From Paenibacillus sp. JDR-2 (GTDB taxonomy: Bacteria; Bacillota; Bacilli; Paenibacillales; Paenibacillaceae), in NCBI RefSeq assembly GCF_000023585.1, contig NC_012914.1:1498501-1562500 (forward strand): a stretch of 64,000 bases of DNA. The letters are read 5' to 3'. Below are positions 43,809 to 53,467 of this stretch, piece after piece. Under the pieces are notes generated by a model. It was given only the letters and a program-made list of their open reading frames with translations. It was not told the DNA's origin and ran no database searches. A program made the position numbers and the translations under genes. Positions within the stretch are counted from its first letter, which is position 1. Every line of letters starts with the position of its first letter.

Positions 43809-45551
43809 TTACTTTCCAGGAATCCGAATCGTCACCGACGTCCCGATTCCTAGGCGACTAAATATCGACACCCCATACGAATCGCCAAACAGCAGCTTAA
43901 TCCGGTTATCGACGTTGCGGACGCCGTAGCCCGACAATGTATCCTCGCTTTGCGGCAGATCGCCGCTTGGCATTTTCATCCCCATACCGTCGTCGATGAC
44001 CTTCAGGATGATGTCTTGTCCCTCGCGGTAAGCCCGGATGATGATGTTGATGCCGCACTCATGATCCCAGATCGCATGATTTATGCAATTTTCCACAAAT
44101 GGCTGAAGAGTCAGCTTAAGAATTCGGCAAGGCAATACGGATTCCTCGATATCGTAATGAACCCGAAGCAGATTGGCGAACCGCACTTGTTGAATCGATA
44201 CATAATAACGGGTCAGTTGAATCTCCTCGTGGATGGACAGCGTGTTTTTGCCTTTGTTGAGCGAGATCCGGTAAAACTTGGCCAGATCGGTTACCATCTT
44301 GTTCATTCTCGGATCATCGTTGCGAATGGCAAGCGACGAGATCGAAGCAAGCGAATTGTACAGGAAATGCGGGTTGATCTGAGCTTGCAGCACGTTAAGC
44401 TCCGCCTCCCGCTTGTCGATTTCCTTCATGTAGACGTCGGAGATCAGCGAGCTTAGACGCTGGCTCATTTTTCGCAGCGCATTGCCGATCTGACCGATCT
44501 CATCCCGTCCAAGCGGCCGGATATCGATGAGCTCGAAGTCTTCCCGTTCGATGCGGCGGATCATGCCAACGAGCTTCTCCATCCGTTTGGTGAACAGCCG
44601 TGCGGTGACATAGATCAGGATAGCCATGAGGCCAAGGCTGACTAACGCGTAAGTCAGTATTCTTTTGGCCGTTAAATGAGCTTTGGACAGGAAGCTGCTG
44701 TAAGGAATAAGCGAGACGCTTTTCCAGCCGTATTTGGTCGTATTGTATACGACCAGCACCTTCTCCCCTTTATAAGTGCTGTCGAACCGGCCGTTATCCT
44801 CGGCAGGGAACGGTTCGGGCAGGTCGATCGGCTGGTTCAGAAGGCTTTTGTCCTTGGCGGACATTACGATGCCTTCTTCATTAATAATCAGCACCGCCTT
44901 ATCGCTTGCTTCCTTTTCCATCAGCCGGAAGATATCGGACTCCAGAATGTTGATGGTTAATACGCCGTACGGATTGTTCATGCTGCTTATATTGAGCAGC
45001 CGCGCAAGCGTGAACATCGGAGGCTTGTCAGGCTCGGGAGGGGAGGTGACAAACCTTACGTCCCCAAAGCTGCCGCTAAGCGATTTGTAAGCCAGCGAGC
45101 TGCGGAATCTCTGATCCATGGACTTGATGTACATGCCGTCGGTGGGCAGCGTTTCATTGTTAATATAGATGCTCATCGATTCGATGTCCGGGTTTGTCGT
45201 CAGCATGTTGACGAACGAGTTGTTTATATATTTGTAGGCATCAACAAACAGCGACGGATCCTTCGAATAATCATTGGTCAGATAGGCACGCATATTGGAG
45301 TCTAGATACAGCGTTGCGGACAGCTTCGTGTACGTGTCCAGCTTGTTTTCCAGGTTGGAATTGATTTGCGCGACCGTAGAGTTTGTATTTGCGATCATCT
45401 GCGAAGAAAGTTCGCTGCGAATCGTCTCGTACGAATATTGAACGAAAAAGAGCAGGGGGAGAATGCCCCCGAGCAAAAACATGACGAACAGCTTCTCGCG
45501 AAGCCGCCAATTGTATAAAGGATTTATCAGCCATCCGGCAAGCTTCCTCAT
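43809..45551 (-). CDS. YesM-type sensor histidine kinase
   Basis: Membrane sensor kinase, about 580 residues. Two transmembrane helices (about 20-40 and 300-320) flank a ~255-residue extracellular sensing domain (dCache-like). A HAMP segment, the His_kinase domain with QINPHFLYNSLAS (His near 395), the N-box QPFVENCINHAI and the G-box DDGMGM follow. This is the LytS/YesM class that senses carbohydrates in Bacillota. ATG 45551 is preferred to the GTG at 45563. It is the downstream partner of the response regulator, 18 bp after it, on the opposite strand to the transporter genes. Confidence 0.92.
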   Translation of the reverse strand: MRKLAGWLINPLYNWRLREKLFVMFLLGGILPLLFFVQYSYETIRSELSSQMIANTNSTVAQINSNLENKLDTYTKLSATLYLDSNMRAYLTNDYSKDPSLFVDAYKYINNSFVNMLTTNPDIESMSIYINNETLPTDGMYIKSMDQRFRSSLAYKSLSGSFGDVRFVTSPPEPDKPPMFTLARLLNISSMNNPYGVLTINILESDIFRLMEKEASDKAVLIINEEGIVMSAKDKSLLNQPIDLPEPFPAEDNGRFDSTYKGEKVLVVYNTTKYGWKSVSLIPYSSFLSKAHLTAKRILTYALVSLGLMAILIYVTARLFTKRMEKLVGMIRRIEREDFELIDIRPLGRDEIGQIGNALRKMSQRLSSLISDVYMKEIDKREAELNVLQAQINPHFLYNSLASISSLAIRNDDPRMNKMVTDLAKFYRISLNKGKNTLSIHEEIQLTRYYVSIQQVRFANLLRVHYDIEESVLPCRILKLTLQPFVENCINHAIWDHECGINIIIRAYREGQDIILKVIDDGMGMKMPSGDLPQSEDTLSGYGVRNVDNRIKLLFGDSYGVSIFSRLGIGTSVTIRIPGK

Positions 45552-45569
45552 GATTCGGACCACTCCAGC

Positions 45570-47162
45570 CTAAAGTTGCAATTTACGGTATTCGTTGGGC
45601 GTACTGCCTTTGTGCTTCTGGAATACCGAGCAGAAATAGGAGACATTCTCGTAGCTGACCCGGTGAGCGATATCGCGTACCTTCAGCGCCCGGTCCTTCA
45701 GCAGCTCCGCCGCATGATTCATGCGGATTCGGGTCAAGTAATCCAGGATCGTCTCGCCAGTCTTCTCTTTAAAGATGGTCCGCACGTAATTCGGTGACAA
45801 ATAAACCTCCTTGGCGATATCCTCCACCGTAAGGGGCAGGTGATAACGCTCGGCAATCAGCTTCATAATCTGCTCCGCAACCGACTGATGCCGGTCAAGG
45901 TCCCGTTCGGCTGCAGCTTTGAGCAGCTCTCTGCAGAAACGCAGCGCATAAGCGTGATAATGGGCGATTGTCGGAAGCGACGACAGCTCCTTCCAATGAT
46001 CGGCAAGCAGTTGGTCGCGAAGCGGCCCCAGCATAAGAGAAGCAAAATGCTGCTCCAGAACGGACAGCAGCTGAATGACCGCCCGGACGGCATAGTTCCG
46101 CTCAATCCGCTCCTGACGCATGCCGGAGAACCAGTCGTCCAGCAATTGGCCTGCGCGTTCGGCATCGCCGGCTTGCACGGCCGCAATTAGCGAAGCCGAA
46201 GTCGCTTCGACCGAGATGTCGGTCTGCTTTACATTTTCGTCGGTACCGCTGCGGATAACGGAGCCAGCCTGCCGGTACAGCTTCTCTTCATTGCAGCGCT
46301 GCGACTCTTCGAACGCCTCTTTTAATAGATGAAATCCTTTGTAAGGACCAGACAGGCCAATGGTCGCAAAGGCCTCCCCCTCCGAAGTTGCCGCCAGCAG
46401 CTCTTCACGCAGCAGCTCCCAATAAGCCGTCTCCCACTGCTGGGGCTTACCTTGAAAGAGGACAAACAGCGTGCTTGGTCCGGTCTCCAGTACAATGGCG
46501 GCATCCAATCTCCGCCGCAGCAAAGCGCGGGCCGCTTCTGCCGCATCCGCGGTCAGAATAGAAGAAGAGGCTGGCTGCGCCTGTTCTCCGCCTAATCCGC
46601 GAGTAGGAAACGCGGGAGGCTCTACCGTCATGTAAGCGGCTCCAAATGCCTGGTGCGAGAGAAAGCCGGAAGCTCCGTTTTCCCATTGGCGGATCCACTC
46701 CAACCGGCGCTCCGGGGAAGGCTCGCGGACGATGCGAAGCAGCAGCCTCTCGAGCTGCCAGCCGCCTCCTTCGCTCGCCAGCTGTTCCTCTTCGAATTTC
46801 TTCTTGACTTTCGCAAGGAGCAGAAGCAGCTCCTCCATATCGATCGGCTTCAGCAAATAGCCGGCTGCTTCGATATTAAGCGCGGACTTGATATATTGGA
46901 ATTCGTTATGTCCGCTTAAATAAATGATTTTGACGCTTTTATCGATTTGCTTCGCGCGCCTTCCGAATTCCAGCCCGTCCATAATGGGCATGCGCACATC
47001 CGTGACGATGATATCCGGCTTCAGCTCGGTTAGCTTCGCCAGCGCTTCCTTCCCGTTGCGTGCTGTCCCAACGACCTGAATGCCGGCCTGCTCCCATGGA
47101 ACATAATGCTCCATCGTTTCCAGCTCGATCGCTTCATCGTCTACCAGAAGTACTGTATACAT
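45570..47162 (-). CDS. YesN-type response regulator with AraC DNA-binding domain
   Basis: Two-component response regulator, 530 residues. The receiver domain (about 3-120) has acidic pocket VDDE and phospho-acceptor D55 in IIVTDVRMPIMDG. A long middle region of unknown fold follows, then a C-terminal AraC-type double helix-turn-helix (about 425-527: VEDIAKEVYLSPNYVRTIF; VRDIAHRVSYENVSYFCSVF). It is cognate to the kinase gene that follows. It is divergent from the ABC permease operon, the normal layout when the pair switches on sugar uptake. Confidence 0.92.
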   Translation of the reverse strand: MYTVLLVDDEAIELETMEHYVPWEQAGIQVVGTARNGKEALAKLTELKPDIIVTDVRMPIMDGLEFGRRAKQIDKSVKIIYLSGHNEFQYIKSALNIEAAGYLLKPIDMEELLLLLAKVKKKFEEEQLASEGGGWQLERLLLRIVREPSPERRLEWIRQWENGASGFLSHQAFGAAYMTVEPPAFPTRGLGGEQAQPASSSILTADAAEAARALLRRRLDAAIVLETGPSTLFVLFQGKPQQWETAYWELLREELLAATSEGEAFATIGLSGPYKGFHLLKEAFEESQRCNEEKLYRQAGSVIRSGTDENVKQTDISVEATSASLIAAVQAGDAERAGQLLDDWFSGMRQERIERNYAVRAVIQLLSVLEQHFASLMLGPLRDQLLADHWKELSSLPTIAHYHAYALRFCRELLKAAAERDLDRHQSVAEQIMKLIAERYHLPLTVEDIAKEVYLSPNYVRTIFKEKTGETILDYLTRIRMNHAAELLKDRALKVRDIAHRVSYENVSYFCSVFQKHKGSTPNEYRKLQL

Positions 47163-47340
47163 GTCGGCACCGCCTTTTTCAATAGAAATAAAACCTCATG
47201 CTGTTCGATGATTCTAGTTTAACGGGAATGCCGTTATTCAACAATGGAGTAGACGGAAGTGTGTGGGTTTGGAGCATGAATCGGTAGATCTTAATATAGA
47301 ACGGCTCGAATGCCGGGCTATAATTAAGTCCATAAAGCGA

Positions 47341-47354
47341 TGCAAACGGAAATT
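47341..47354. promoter_or_regulatory. Candidate cre-like site before the sugar permease operon
   Basis: TGCAAACGGAAATT keeps TGNAAACG of the cre consensus but loses the final CA. Weak; listed because two similar sites precede the locus's glycosidase genes. Confidence 0.3.
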
Positions 47355-47376
47355 ATATTCACGGGAGGGCAACACG

Positions 47377-48360
47377 ATGAACATGCAAACGAAAGCGCAT
47401 CCACAAAGCACCGGAGCGCTTGCCGTCAAGAGAAACAAAGGCGGGCTGCTGGCGAGGCTCAAAGAACAGCGGCTGCTTTTTGTACTGATGCTGCCCGCCA
47501 TTATCCTGACTCTGATGTTCTCCTATGTGCCGATGTTCGGGCTGTATATGGCGTTCATTAATTATCAGCCGGGCGGCGGATCGTTCTTCAAACAATTCTT
47601 CACGACGGATTTCGTAGGATTGCAATGGTTTGATTATTTCTTCACTAACGGCGATTTCGTACGGATTATGCGCAACACGCTTGCGCAAAGCTTTCTGTCG
47701 CTGCTGTTCGGATTCCCGATGCCGATCATTCTGGCGCTTATGATCAATGAGCTGCGAAACGGCTGGTTCAAACGGACGTTCCAGACGGTGTCTTACATGC
47801 CGCATTTTATTTCATGGGTTATCGCGGCAAACATTATTATTACGATGCTCTCGTCTGGAGGGGTCGTCAACAACATCCTGACCGGGCTTCATATCGTTAA
47901 CGAGCCGATTCAGTTCATGCAGAAGGGCCATCTCTTCTGGTGGATTATCGCCTTCGGGAATGCCTGGAAGGACATGGGCTTTAACGCCATTATGTATCTG
48001 GCTGCGATTTCGGCGATCAACCCCGAATTATATGAGGTGGCAAAGGTCGATGGCGCAAGCCGCCTGAAGCAAATGCTTCATATCACGCTGCCGTCCATAC
48101 GGCCGACTATTATCATTCTGGCGATTCTCGCGATTGGCGGTATTTTGAACGCCGGCTTTGACCAGCAGTACCTGCTCCAGAACAATACGGTTATGGAATA
48201 CTCGGAAGTTATCGATACCTACACGTACAAATACGGTCTGCAAAACGGGATGTTCTCCTACGGGGCTGCCGTCGGATTGTTCAAATCGCTCGTGGCTTTC
48301 ATCCTTGTCATAAGCGTAAATCAGATGGCCAAGAAAATGGAACAGCAGTCGTTGTTCTAG
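47377..48360 (+). CDS. ABC transporter permease, LplB type (carbohydrate uptake)
   Basis: First membrane subunit of an oligosaccharide importer of the LplB/MalF class, 327 residues with about six helices. It has MFSYVPMFGLYMAFINYQPG and the coupling loop ELYEVAKVDGASRLKQMLHITLP. The ATG at 47377 is fixed by GGGAGGG seven bases upstream; a longer frame from 47263 would add 38 unsupported residues. First of three ABC genes. No ATPase gene is in the locus, so a shared MsmK-like ATPase elsewhere must serve it. Confidence 0.92.
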   Translation: MNMQTKAHPQSTGALAVKRNKGGLLARLKEQRLLFVLMLPAIILTLMFSYVPMFGLYMAFINYQPGGGSFFKQFFTTDFVGLQWFDYFFTNGDFVRIMRNTLAQSFLSLLFGFPMPIILALMINELRNGWFKRTFQTVSYMPHFISWVIAANIIITMLSSGGVVNNILTGLHIVNEPIQFMQKGHLFWWIIAFGNAWKDMGFNAIMYLAAISAINPELYEVAKVDGASRLKQMLHITLPSIRPTIIILAILAIGGILNAGFDQQYLLQNNTVMEYSEVIDTYTYKYGLQNGMFSYGAAVGLFKSLVAFILVISVNQMAKKMEQQSLF

Positions 48361-48388
48361 AACAATAACGCAAAGAGGAGAACACGCT

Positions 48389-49276
48389 ATGGTGAAAGAC
48401 AAAAAAGATTTTCTGTTTATGGCTGCCGTCTACGCATTTATCGTTGCGATATTCGTAGTTACGTTTTATCCTTTCTGGAATATTTTCATCATTTCGTTAA
48501 ATAGTGCGGAAGATACTCTTCGAGGCCATCTATATCTGTGGCCAAGGGAATTCAGCCTGAAAAGCTACGAGCAAATACTCAGCGACAGCGAGATTTGGAC
48601 AGCGATACGGGTTACCCTGCTTCGTACGGTCATCGGCACCCCGCTTGCCGTTCTTACGATCAGCATGCTGGCATTTGCGCTCAGCAAGAAGGAGCTTGTT
48701 GCTAACCGCTTCTGGACGTTATACTTCGTCTTTACGATGTATTTTGGCGGCGGACTGATTCCTTACTACATGGTGCTCAAAAGCTACCATCTGATCGACA
48801 GCTTTATGGTGTTTATCGTACCGGGCTTAATGAACGTGTTCTATATGATCATCGTCCGGACGTTTATGCAGGGACTGCCGCAGGAGCTGGATGAGTCGGC
48901 AAAGATGGACGGAGCGAATTATCTCCAAATTTTCTTCCGGATCATTTTGCCGCTGACAACGCCGGTACTGGCGACGATCGGTTTGTTCACGGCGATCAGC
49001 CACTGGAATTCCTGGTTTGACTCGTATGTATTTACGTACAATCCGGATTTGAAGACGCTGCAGGCCGTACTTGTCAAAATTCTTAACCAGTATCAGACGG
49101 GCTCCATGGTTGGCGATGCGCAAGCTATGGCGAATTCGGCAAAACGGATGCAGGTATCGCCGGATACGATCCGGATGGCGGCGACCATGGTTGCAACGCT
49201 TCCTATTATTATGGTGTATCCGTTCCTGCAAAAATATTTCGTTAAAGGCATGACGCTGGGCGCGGTTAAAAGCTAA
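48389..49276 (+). CDS. ABC transporter permease, YtcP type (carbohydrate uptake)
   Basis: Second membrane subunit of the importer (MalG class), 295 residues, six predicted helices. It has FVVTFYPFWNIFIISLNSAE near the N-terminus and the coupling loop ELDESAKMDGANYLQIFFRI; it ends FVKGMTLGAVKS, the usual C-terminus of YtcP proteins. AGAGGAGA precedes the ATG. It is 28 bp after the first permease and 116 bp before the binding-protein gene. Confidence 0.92.
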   Translation: MVKDKKDFLFMAAVYAFIVAIFVVTFYPFWNIFIISLNSAEDTLRGHLYLWPREFSLKSYEQILSDSEIWTAIRVTLLRTVIGTPLAVLTISMLAFALSKKELVANRFWTLYFVFTMYFGGGLIPYYMVLKSYHLIDSFMVFIVPGLMNVFYMIIVRTFMQGLPQELDESAKMDGANYLQIFFRIILPLTTPVLATIGLFTAISHWNSWFDSYVFTYNPDLKTLQAVLVKILNQYQTGSMVGDAQAMANSAKRMQVSPDTIRMAATMVATLPIIMVYPFLQKYFVKGMTLGAVKS

Positions 49277-49392
49277 TCCGCCCGGCTTAGCAAGACCAGA
49301 TTAACGATGAGGGGGTGTGTCCCGGCCGGGGATGACCTGGCAGCTTGCCATTGCTATTATAAGTCCAAGATCAATCATAGGGGGATTACAGT

Positions 49393-51030
49393 ATGAACTC
49401 GAAAAAATGGATGCTGTCTTTGCTTACAGCCGTTATGTCGGTTTCCTTGATTTCTGCTTGTTCTTCGAATTCATCGGATAAACCAAGCAGCAACTCGAAC
49501 ACGGGATCGGCGAATACCGGTACCAATGACAGCGCAACAAAGGATCCAAGCACGGACCCGATTACGATTACCTTCTTTGATAAAAATACAGGCGACAAGT
49601 TTGACAATGCAATCGCCAAAGAAATTACAAAGCGTACCGGCGTAACGATTGAGATTCAGCAGCCGACGGGCAACCCGACGGAAAAGCTGAACCTGATGCT
49701 GGCGAGCGACGATTTGCCCGACATGATCATGTTCGACCGCTCCAGCGACCTGGTAGCGAAGTATACGGAAGCGGGTTCGATTATCCCGCTGGACGATCTC
49801 ATTGAGAAATACGGTCCGGATGTCAAAGAAATGTACGGCGACGTACTGAACAAAACGCGCTACAAAGACGGCAAGAACTATTACCTGTCCAACTGGTACG
49901 GTCTTGAGCATGAACCGGTGTTTGGTTTCAACATGCGCAAAGACATCGTGAAGGAGCTTGCTCCGGATAAAGCGGATGGCGGCGTGCCGTTTACGCAAAG
50001 CGAATTTAAGCAGCTTCTGACCGACTTCAAAGCGAAATATCCGCAAATGGACGGCAAGGATACAATCGCTCTGACGATGGACGGCGAGAACTGGGGCGGT
50101 ACGCTTGGCACATTCAAAGGCATGTTTGGCCTGATGCCTTATTACGAGCATGACGGCAAGCTGCAATATGACGTGAAGGATCCGAAGTACAAGGATATGA
50201 TTCTGTACATGAACGATCTCTACCGTTCCGGTCTTATGGATAAGGAATGGGCAATCAACAAACGCCAAGTGTGGGAGCAAAAAATCGCAACGGGCACGAT
50301 TTTCTCCTCGACAGGCGCTTATTGGGATCTTGGCAACTCCAACACCATCCTCAAAAAGGATAAAGGCGAAGAATCGCAGCTGTTCGCTTATAAAGTCGTT
50401 GCAGACGGCGTAGATCCTTCGAAAACAACTTACGGTGGCCGCAGCTCGCTTGGCTGGGATGCGATTGCGATTACGAAGAAGAACAAAAATCCGGAACGCA
50501 CGATGCAATTCATTAACTTCCTCGCAAGCGAAGAAGGTCAATATCTGCTCATGTGGGGTATCGAAGGCGTACATTGGGATATGAAAGACGGCAAGCATGT
50601 ACCGCGTCCGGAAACTCTGCAAGCGTTCAAAGACGACTGGGCTGCCTATACGAAAGAAACGGGTATCCGCAAGTGGACTTGGTTCGTTAAGAACGGCCCT
50701 GGCAAAGACGGCACGCCTTATGACCTTCCAGGTCGTTACGAGCGAGCTCCGGTTGACCAAATGGCAATTAAAAACCTGTCGGACAGCATTTTTGATACGG
50801 CGATTTATGACGGCATAAGCCCGCAAGGCGGCACGCCGGAAGCTCTGTCCGAGCAAAAAATCAGCGATATCACGAAGCAGGCGATCACAAAAGCGATTAT
50901 GGCGCCTACGGCAGACGAAGCAAGCTCGATTTTTGACAAAATGCTGTCGGATATGAAAGGCGCGGGCGACGAAAAAGTTGAAGCGGTTTACACAACGAAT
51001 TACGAATCCCGTAAACAGCTTTGGAACTAA
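49393..51030 (+). CDS. Oligosaccharide-binding lipoprotein, LplA type
   Basis: Extracellular solute-binding protein of the importer, 545 residues. Lipoprotein signal MNSKKWMLSLLTAVMSVSLI ends in SACS, with the lipidated cysteine at 23, followed by a Ser/Asn/Thr-rich linker. The mature part shows ITFFDKNTGDKFDNAIAKEI, LMLASDDLPDMIMF and GWDAIAITKKNKNPERTMQFINFL, as in long LplA-type binding proteins that take oligosaccharides of more than two sugars. GGGGGATT precedes the ATG. Which glycan it binds is unknown; the flanking glycosidases suggest galacto- or fuco-configured ends. Confidence 0.92.
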   Translation: MNSKKWMLSLLTAVMSVSLISACSSNSSDKPSSNSNTGSANTGTNDSATKDPSTDPITITFFDKNTGDKFDNAIAKEITKRTGVTIEIQQPTGNPTEKLNLMLASDDLPDMIMFDRSSDLVAKYTEAGSIIPLDDLIEKYGPDVKEMYGDVLNKTRYKDGKNYYLSNWYGLEHEPVFGFNMRKDIVKELAPDKADGGVPFTQSEFKQLLTDFKAKYPQMDGKDTIALTMDGENWGGTLGTFKGMFGLMPYYEHDGKLQYDVKDPKYKDMILYMNDLYRSGLMDKEWAINKRQVWEQKIATGTIFSSTGAYWDLGNSNTILKKDKGEESQLFAYKVVADGVDPSKTTYGGRSSLGWDAIAITKKNKNPERTMQFINFLASEEGQYLLMWGIEGVHWDMKDGKHVPRPETLQAFKDDWAAYTKETGIRKWTWFVKNGPGKDGTPYDLPGRYERAPVDQMAIKNLSDSIFDTAIYDGISPQGGTPEALSEQKISDITKQAITKAIMAPTADEASSIFDKMLSDMKGAGDEKVEAVYTTNYESRKQLWN

Positions 51031-51067
51031 TTAAGATGATATATTTGAATAGGCAGTAGAAGGGGAG

Positions 51068-51089
51068 GGCCAGCTGTGCTGGCCTTTTT
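51068..51089 (+). terminator. Terminator of the ABC transporter genes
   Basis: GGCCAGC-TGT-GCTGGCC followed by TTTTTC. Confidence 0.85.
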
Positions 51090-51142
51090 CCTTCCATAGT
51101 CATTAATAGGCTATAAATCTATGGAAGAATGGGAGCGAAGAA

Positions 51143-53200
51143 ATGATGACGACGGAGATGGGACAGTTCAAGCTTGAGCAGGCTTCGGGAATGTTTGCGG
51201 CGGATAACGGGCTGCTGAAGGTAACGGCAAATACGGAAGACGGCACGCTTGCGCTCGCCTGGAAGAACGGCCAGACGATGACGGGCTTTTACGCGGAAGC
51301 GCGTGTTGGCGGAGCCGTTGTCCGTTCTTCCTGGTACGGTGGACATGCGGTTCAGGAAAGCTTGGTGCAAGAGGTTGAGGATGGCTTTGGCAAAGGGATA
51401 CGTTTCAGCTTTGAGCATACGGAGCCGGGCAAGCCTTCGCTGAAGCAGCACATCCGCTTGTATCAGGGGCTGCCTTACGCTCTGATTGAGCTTGAGGCGG
51501 CAGACTCGCAGGAATGGGAAACCAATGAGTTAACACCTCTGGCCTCCTATCTGAACGACAACGGCGTGCTGGATTTCGGCGATGGCTCGAAGGAAGAAAT
51601 CCGGTCGCTCTTTATTCCGTTTGATAATGACAAATGGGTACGCTTTGGCTCCCAAGCTAATCCGTCCAGCGTTCGCAGCTATGAAGTAACGGCTGTCTAC
51701 CGCGCCGAATCGCGCCGCGGCTTCGTAATTGGCTCGGTTACCCATGATGCATGGAAAACGGCCATTGACGTGGAAGGCACCTTCACCGAAGCCATTGGCC
51801 GCCTGCGGGTAATCGCCGGCGTCTCGGATCTGCAGACTCGCGATACGGTTCCGCATGGCTCCCTCCGCGGTACTTCCATTGTCTCGCCGACGATTCTTGT
51901 AGGCGCTTACGACGATTACCGCGAGGGTATGGAAGCCTACGGCAAGGCCAATGCCATCATTCAGCCTGCGCTTTCCTGGAGCGGCGGCGTTCCGATGGGC
52001 TGGAACAGCTGGTCGGCCGTTATGACGAAGCTGGACTATGACGTATATACGCATACTTCCGATTTCTTCGCAAAAGAACTGCAGCAAAACGGGTTCGCCG
52101 ATCAGGAAGGCAGCCTGTACGTCAACTTCGACGCTTTCTCGGACAATCTGAAGGAAGGCGAGCTGGAGGATGCGGTACGCCGGGTAAAGGCTAACGGCCA
52201 GAAGCCGGGAACGTACTACACGCCGTTTGCGTTCTGGGGCAGCAATCCGGATACGCCGGTGGAAGGGACGAACGGTAAGGTTCTGTACCGGGAAATTTTG
52301 CTGAAAGACGGAGCTGGCAATCCGCTTCCGAAGCTGGACGGGGCATTCCCTATCGATCCATCTCACCCTGAAGCGATCGCGCGCATTATGCGCAAGCTTG
52401 ATAATGTAGTGGCTGACGGCTTTGAGTACCTGAAGATGGACTTCCTGGCGCATGGCGCAATGGAAGGCGTCCATCATGATCCTTCCGTACGCACCGGCAT
52501 CCAGGCGTATAACTATGGCATGGCGGCGATCGCGGAAGCGTTAAGCCCGGAGAAGCTTGGCCGTCCGTTCCTGATCAATCTGTCGATCGCGCCATTGTTC
52601 CCGCATGGTTATGCGCATAGCAGACGCGTATCCTGCGATGCCTTCGGCATGATCAGCGATACGGAATATATGCTTAACGCGTTGACGTACGGCTGGTGGA
52701 TTAGCGACAATCTGTACCGCTTTAACGATCCGGACCATATCGTCCTCTTCAAGAGCGACAATCAGCGGGCGACGACGGAGCATGAAGGCCGCAGCCGCCT
52801 GAACTCCGGCGTTATCTCGGGTACTTCTCTGCTGCTTGGCGATGATTACCGGATGGAGGAAGCGGCGGAACGCGCTAAAGCCTGGATGACCAACCGGGAA
52901 GTCATGGCGCTGGCAAGACGCGGCGAGTCCTTCCGTCCGGCCGAAGGTCGGAGCGGCATGGGCGGCGAGGATCTGTATTCTCTCGCAGGGGATGGCGGCA
53001 CTTGGGTGGCCGTCTTCAACTTCGACGGGGAGAACGGGAAGTCGAAAGCAATCGATTTGTCCCGCGTCGGCATCGACGGCGCGAAGGGCCTGACGGTCCG
53101 CGATCTGTGGAGCGGGGAATCGTACAGCCTGAAGCCGGGCGCCTCCGAGCATGTCGTTGAGCTGGAGCCGGCGGAGTCGAAGCTGCTGTTCTATATTTAA
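51143..53200 (+). CDS. Clan GH-D glycoside hydrolase without signal peptide
   Basis: Probable cytoplasmic glycosidase, 685 residues, paralogue of the secreted enzyme at 40141 but lacking signal peptide and CBM35-like modules. Shared blocks in order: RSLFIPFDNDKWVR, FVIGSVTHDAWKT, MGWNSWSA (285-292), nucleophile D433 in YLKMDFLAHG, INLSIAPLFPHGYAHSRRVSCDA with acid/base candidate D499, and ALTYGWW. GGGAG lies seven bases before the ATG. It follows the ABC importer genes, fitting intracellular breakdown of imported oligosaccharides. The precise GH family is not assigned. Confidence 0.85.
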   Translation: MMTTEMGQFKLEQASGMFAADNGLLKVTANTEDGTLALAWKNGQTMTGFYAEARVGGAVVRSSWYGGHAVQESLVQEVEDGFGKGIRFSFEHTEPGKPSLKQHIRLYQGLPYALIELEAADSQEWETNELTPLASYLNDNGVLDFGDGSKEEIRSLFIPFDNDKWVRFGSQANPSSVRSYEVTAVYRAESRRGFVIGSVTHDAWKTAIDVEGTFTEAIGRLRVIAGVSDLQTRDTVPHGSLRGTSIVSPTILVGAYDDYREGMEAYGKANAIIQPALSWSGGVPMGWNSWSAVMTKLDYDVYTHTSDFFAKELQQNGFADQEGSLYVNFDAFSDNLKEGELEDAVRRVKANGQKPGTYYTPFAFWGSNPDTPVEGTNGKVLYREILLKDGAGNPLPKLDGAFPIDPSHPEAIARIMRKLDNVVADGFEYLKMDFLAHGAMEGVHHDPSVRTGIQAYNYGMAAIAEALSPEKLGRPFLINLSIAPLFPHGYAHSRRVSCDAFGMISDTEYMLNALTYGWWISDNLYRFNDPDHIVLFKSDNQRATTEHEGRSRLNSGVISGTSLLLGDDYRMEEAAERAKAWMTNREVMALARRGESFRPAEGRSGMGGEDLYSLAGDGGTWVAVFNFDGENGKSKAIDLSRVGIDGAKGLTVRDLWSGESYSLKPGASEHVVELEPAESKLLFYI

Positions 53201-53206
53201 TAGAAG

Positions 53207-53240
53207 AAGCGGTGCAGGAGATATCCTGCACCGCTTTATT
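53207..53240 (+). terminator. Terminator of the leaderless GH-D gene
   Basis: AAGCGGTGCAGGA-GATA-TCCTGCACCGCTT followed by TATTT. Confidence 0.88.
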
Positions 53241-53289
53241 TCGCGCTAATTCGTTTTCATCTCTATCACAGCCTTCCTTCCCGGAAAAT

Positions 53290-53333
53290 AGAACACCCCG
53301 ATCTCAGCACGAGTGCTGTCGTCGGGGTGTTCT
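53290..53333. other. Strong hairpin, second possible terminator
   Basis: Perfect 12-bp arms AGAACACCCCGA / TCGGGGTGTTCT enclosing a nested AGCAC/GTGCT stem. No T-run longer than two follows, so its function is uncertain. It lies between the sugar locus and the Gly-rich gene. Confidence 0.5.
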
Positions 53334-53467
53334 TCATCCCTGGATGATATCTATTCCCGAATTACAGATGAAATAGGTTCGTGCTTCAACCCTTAGCAAG
53401 GACAAATAAACAGGCAGAAGCGTTTCTTCCTGAATAATCTGTAGAATAACGGAAGGGAGGGATACTC

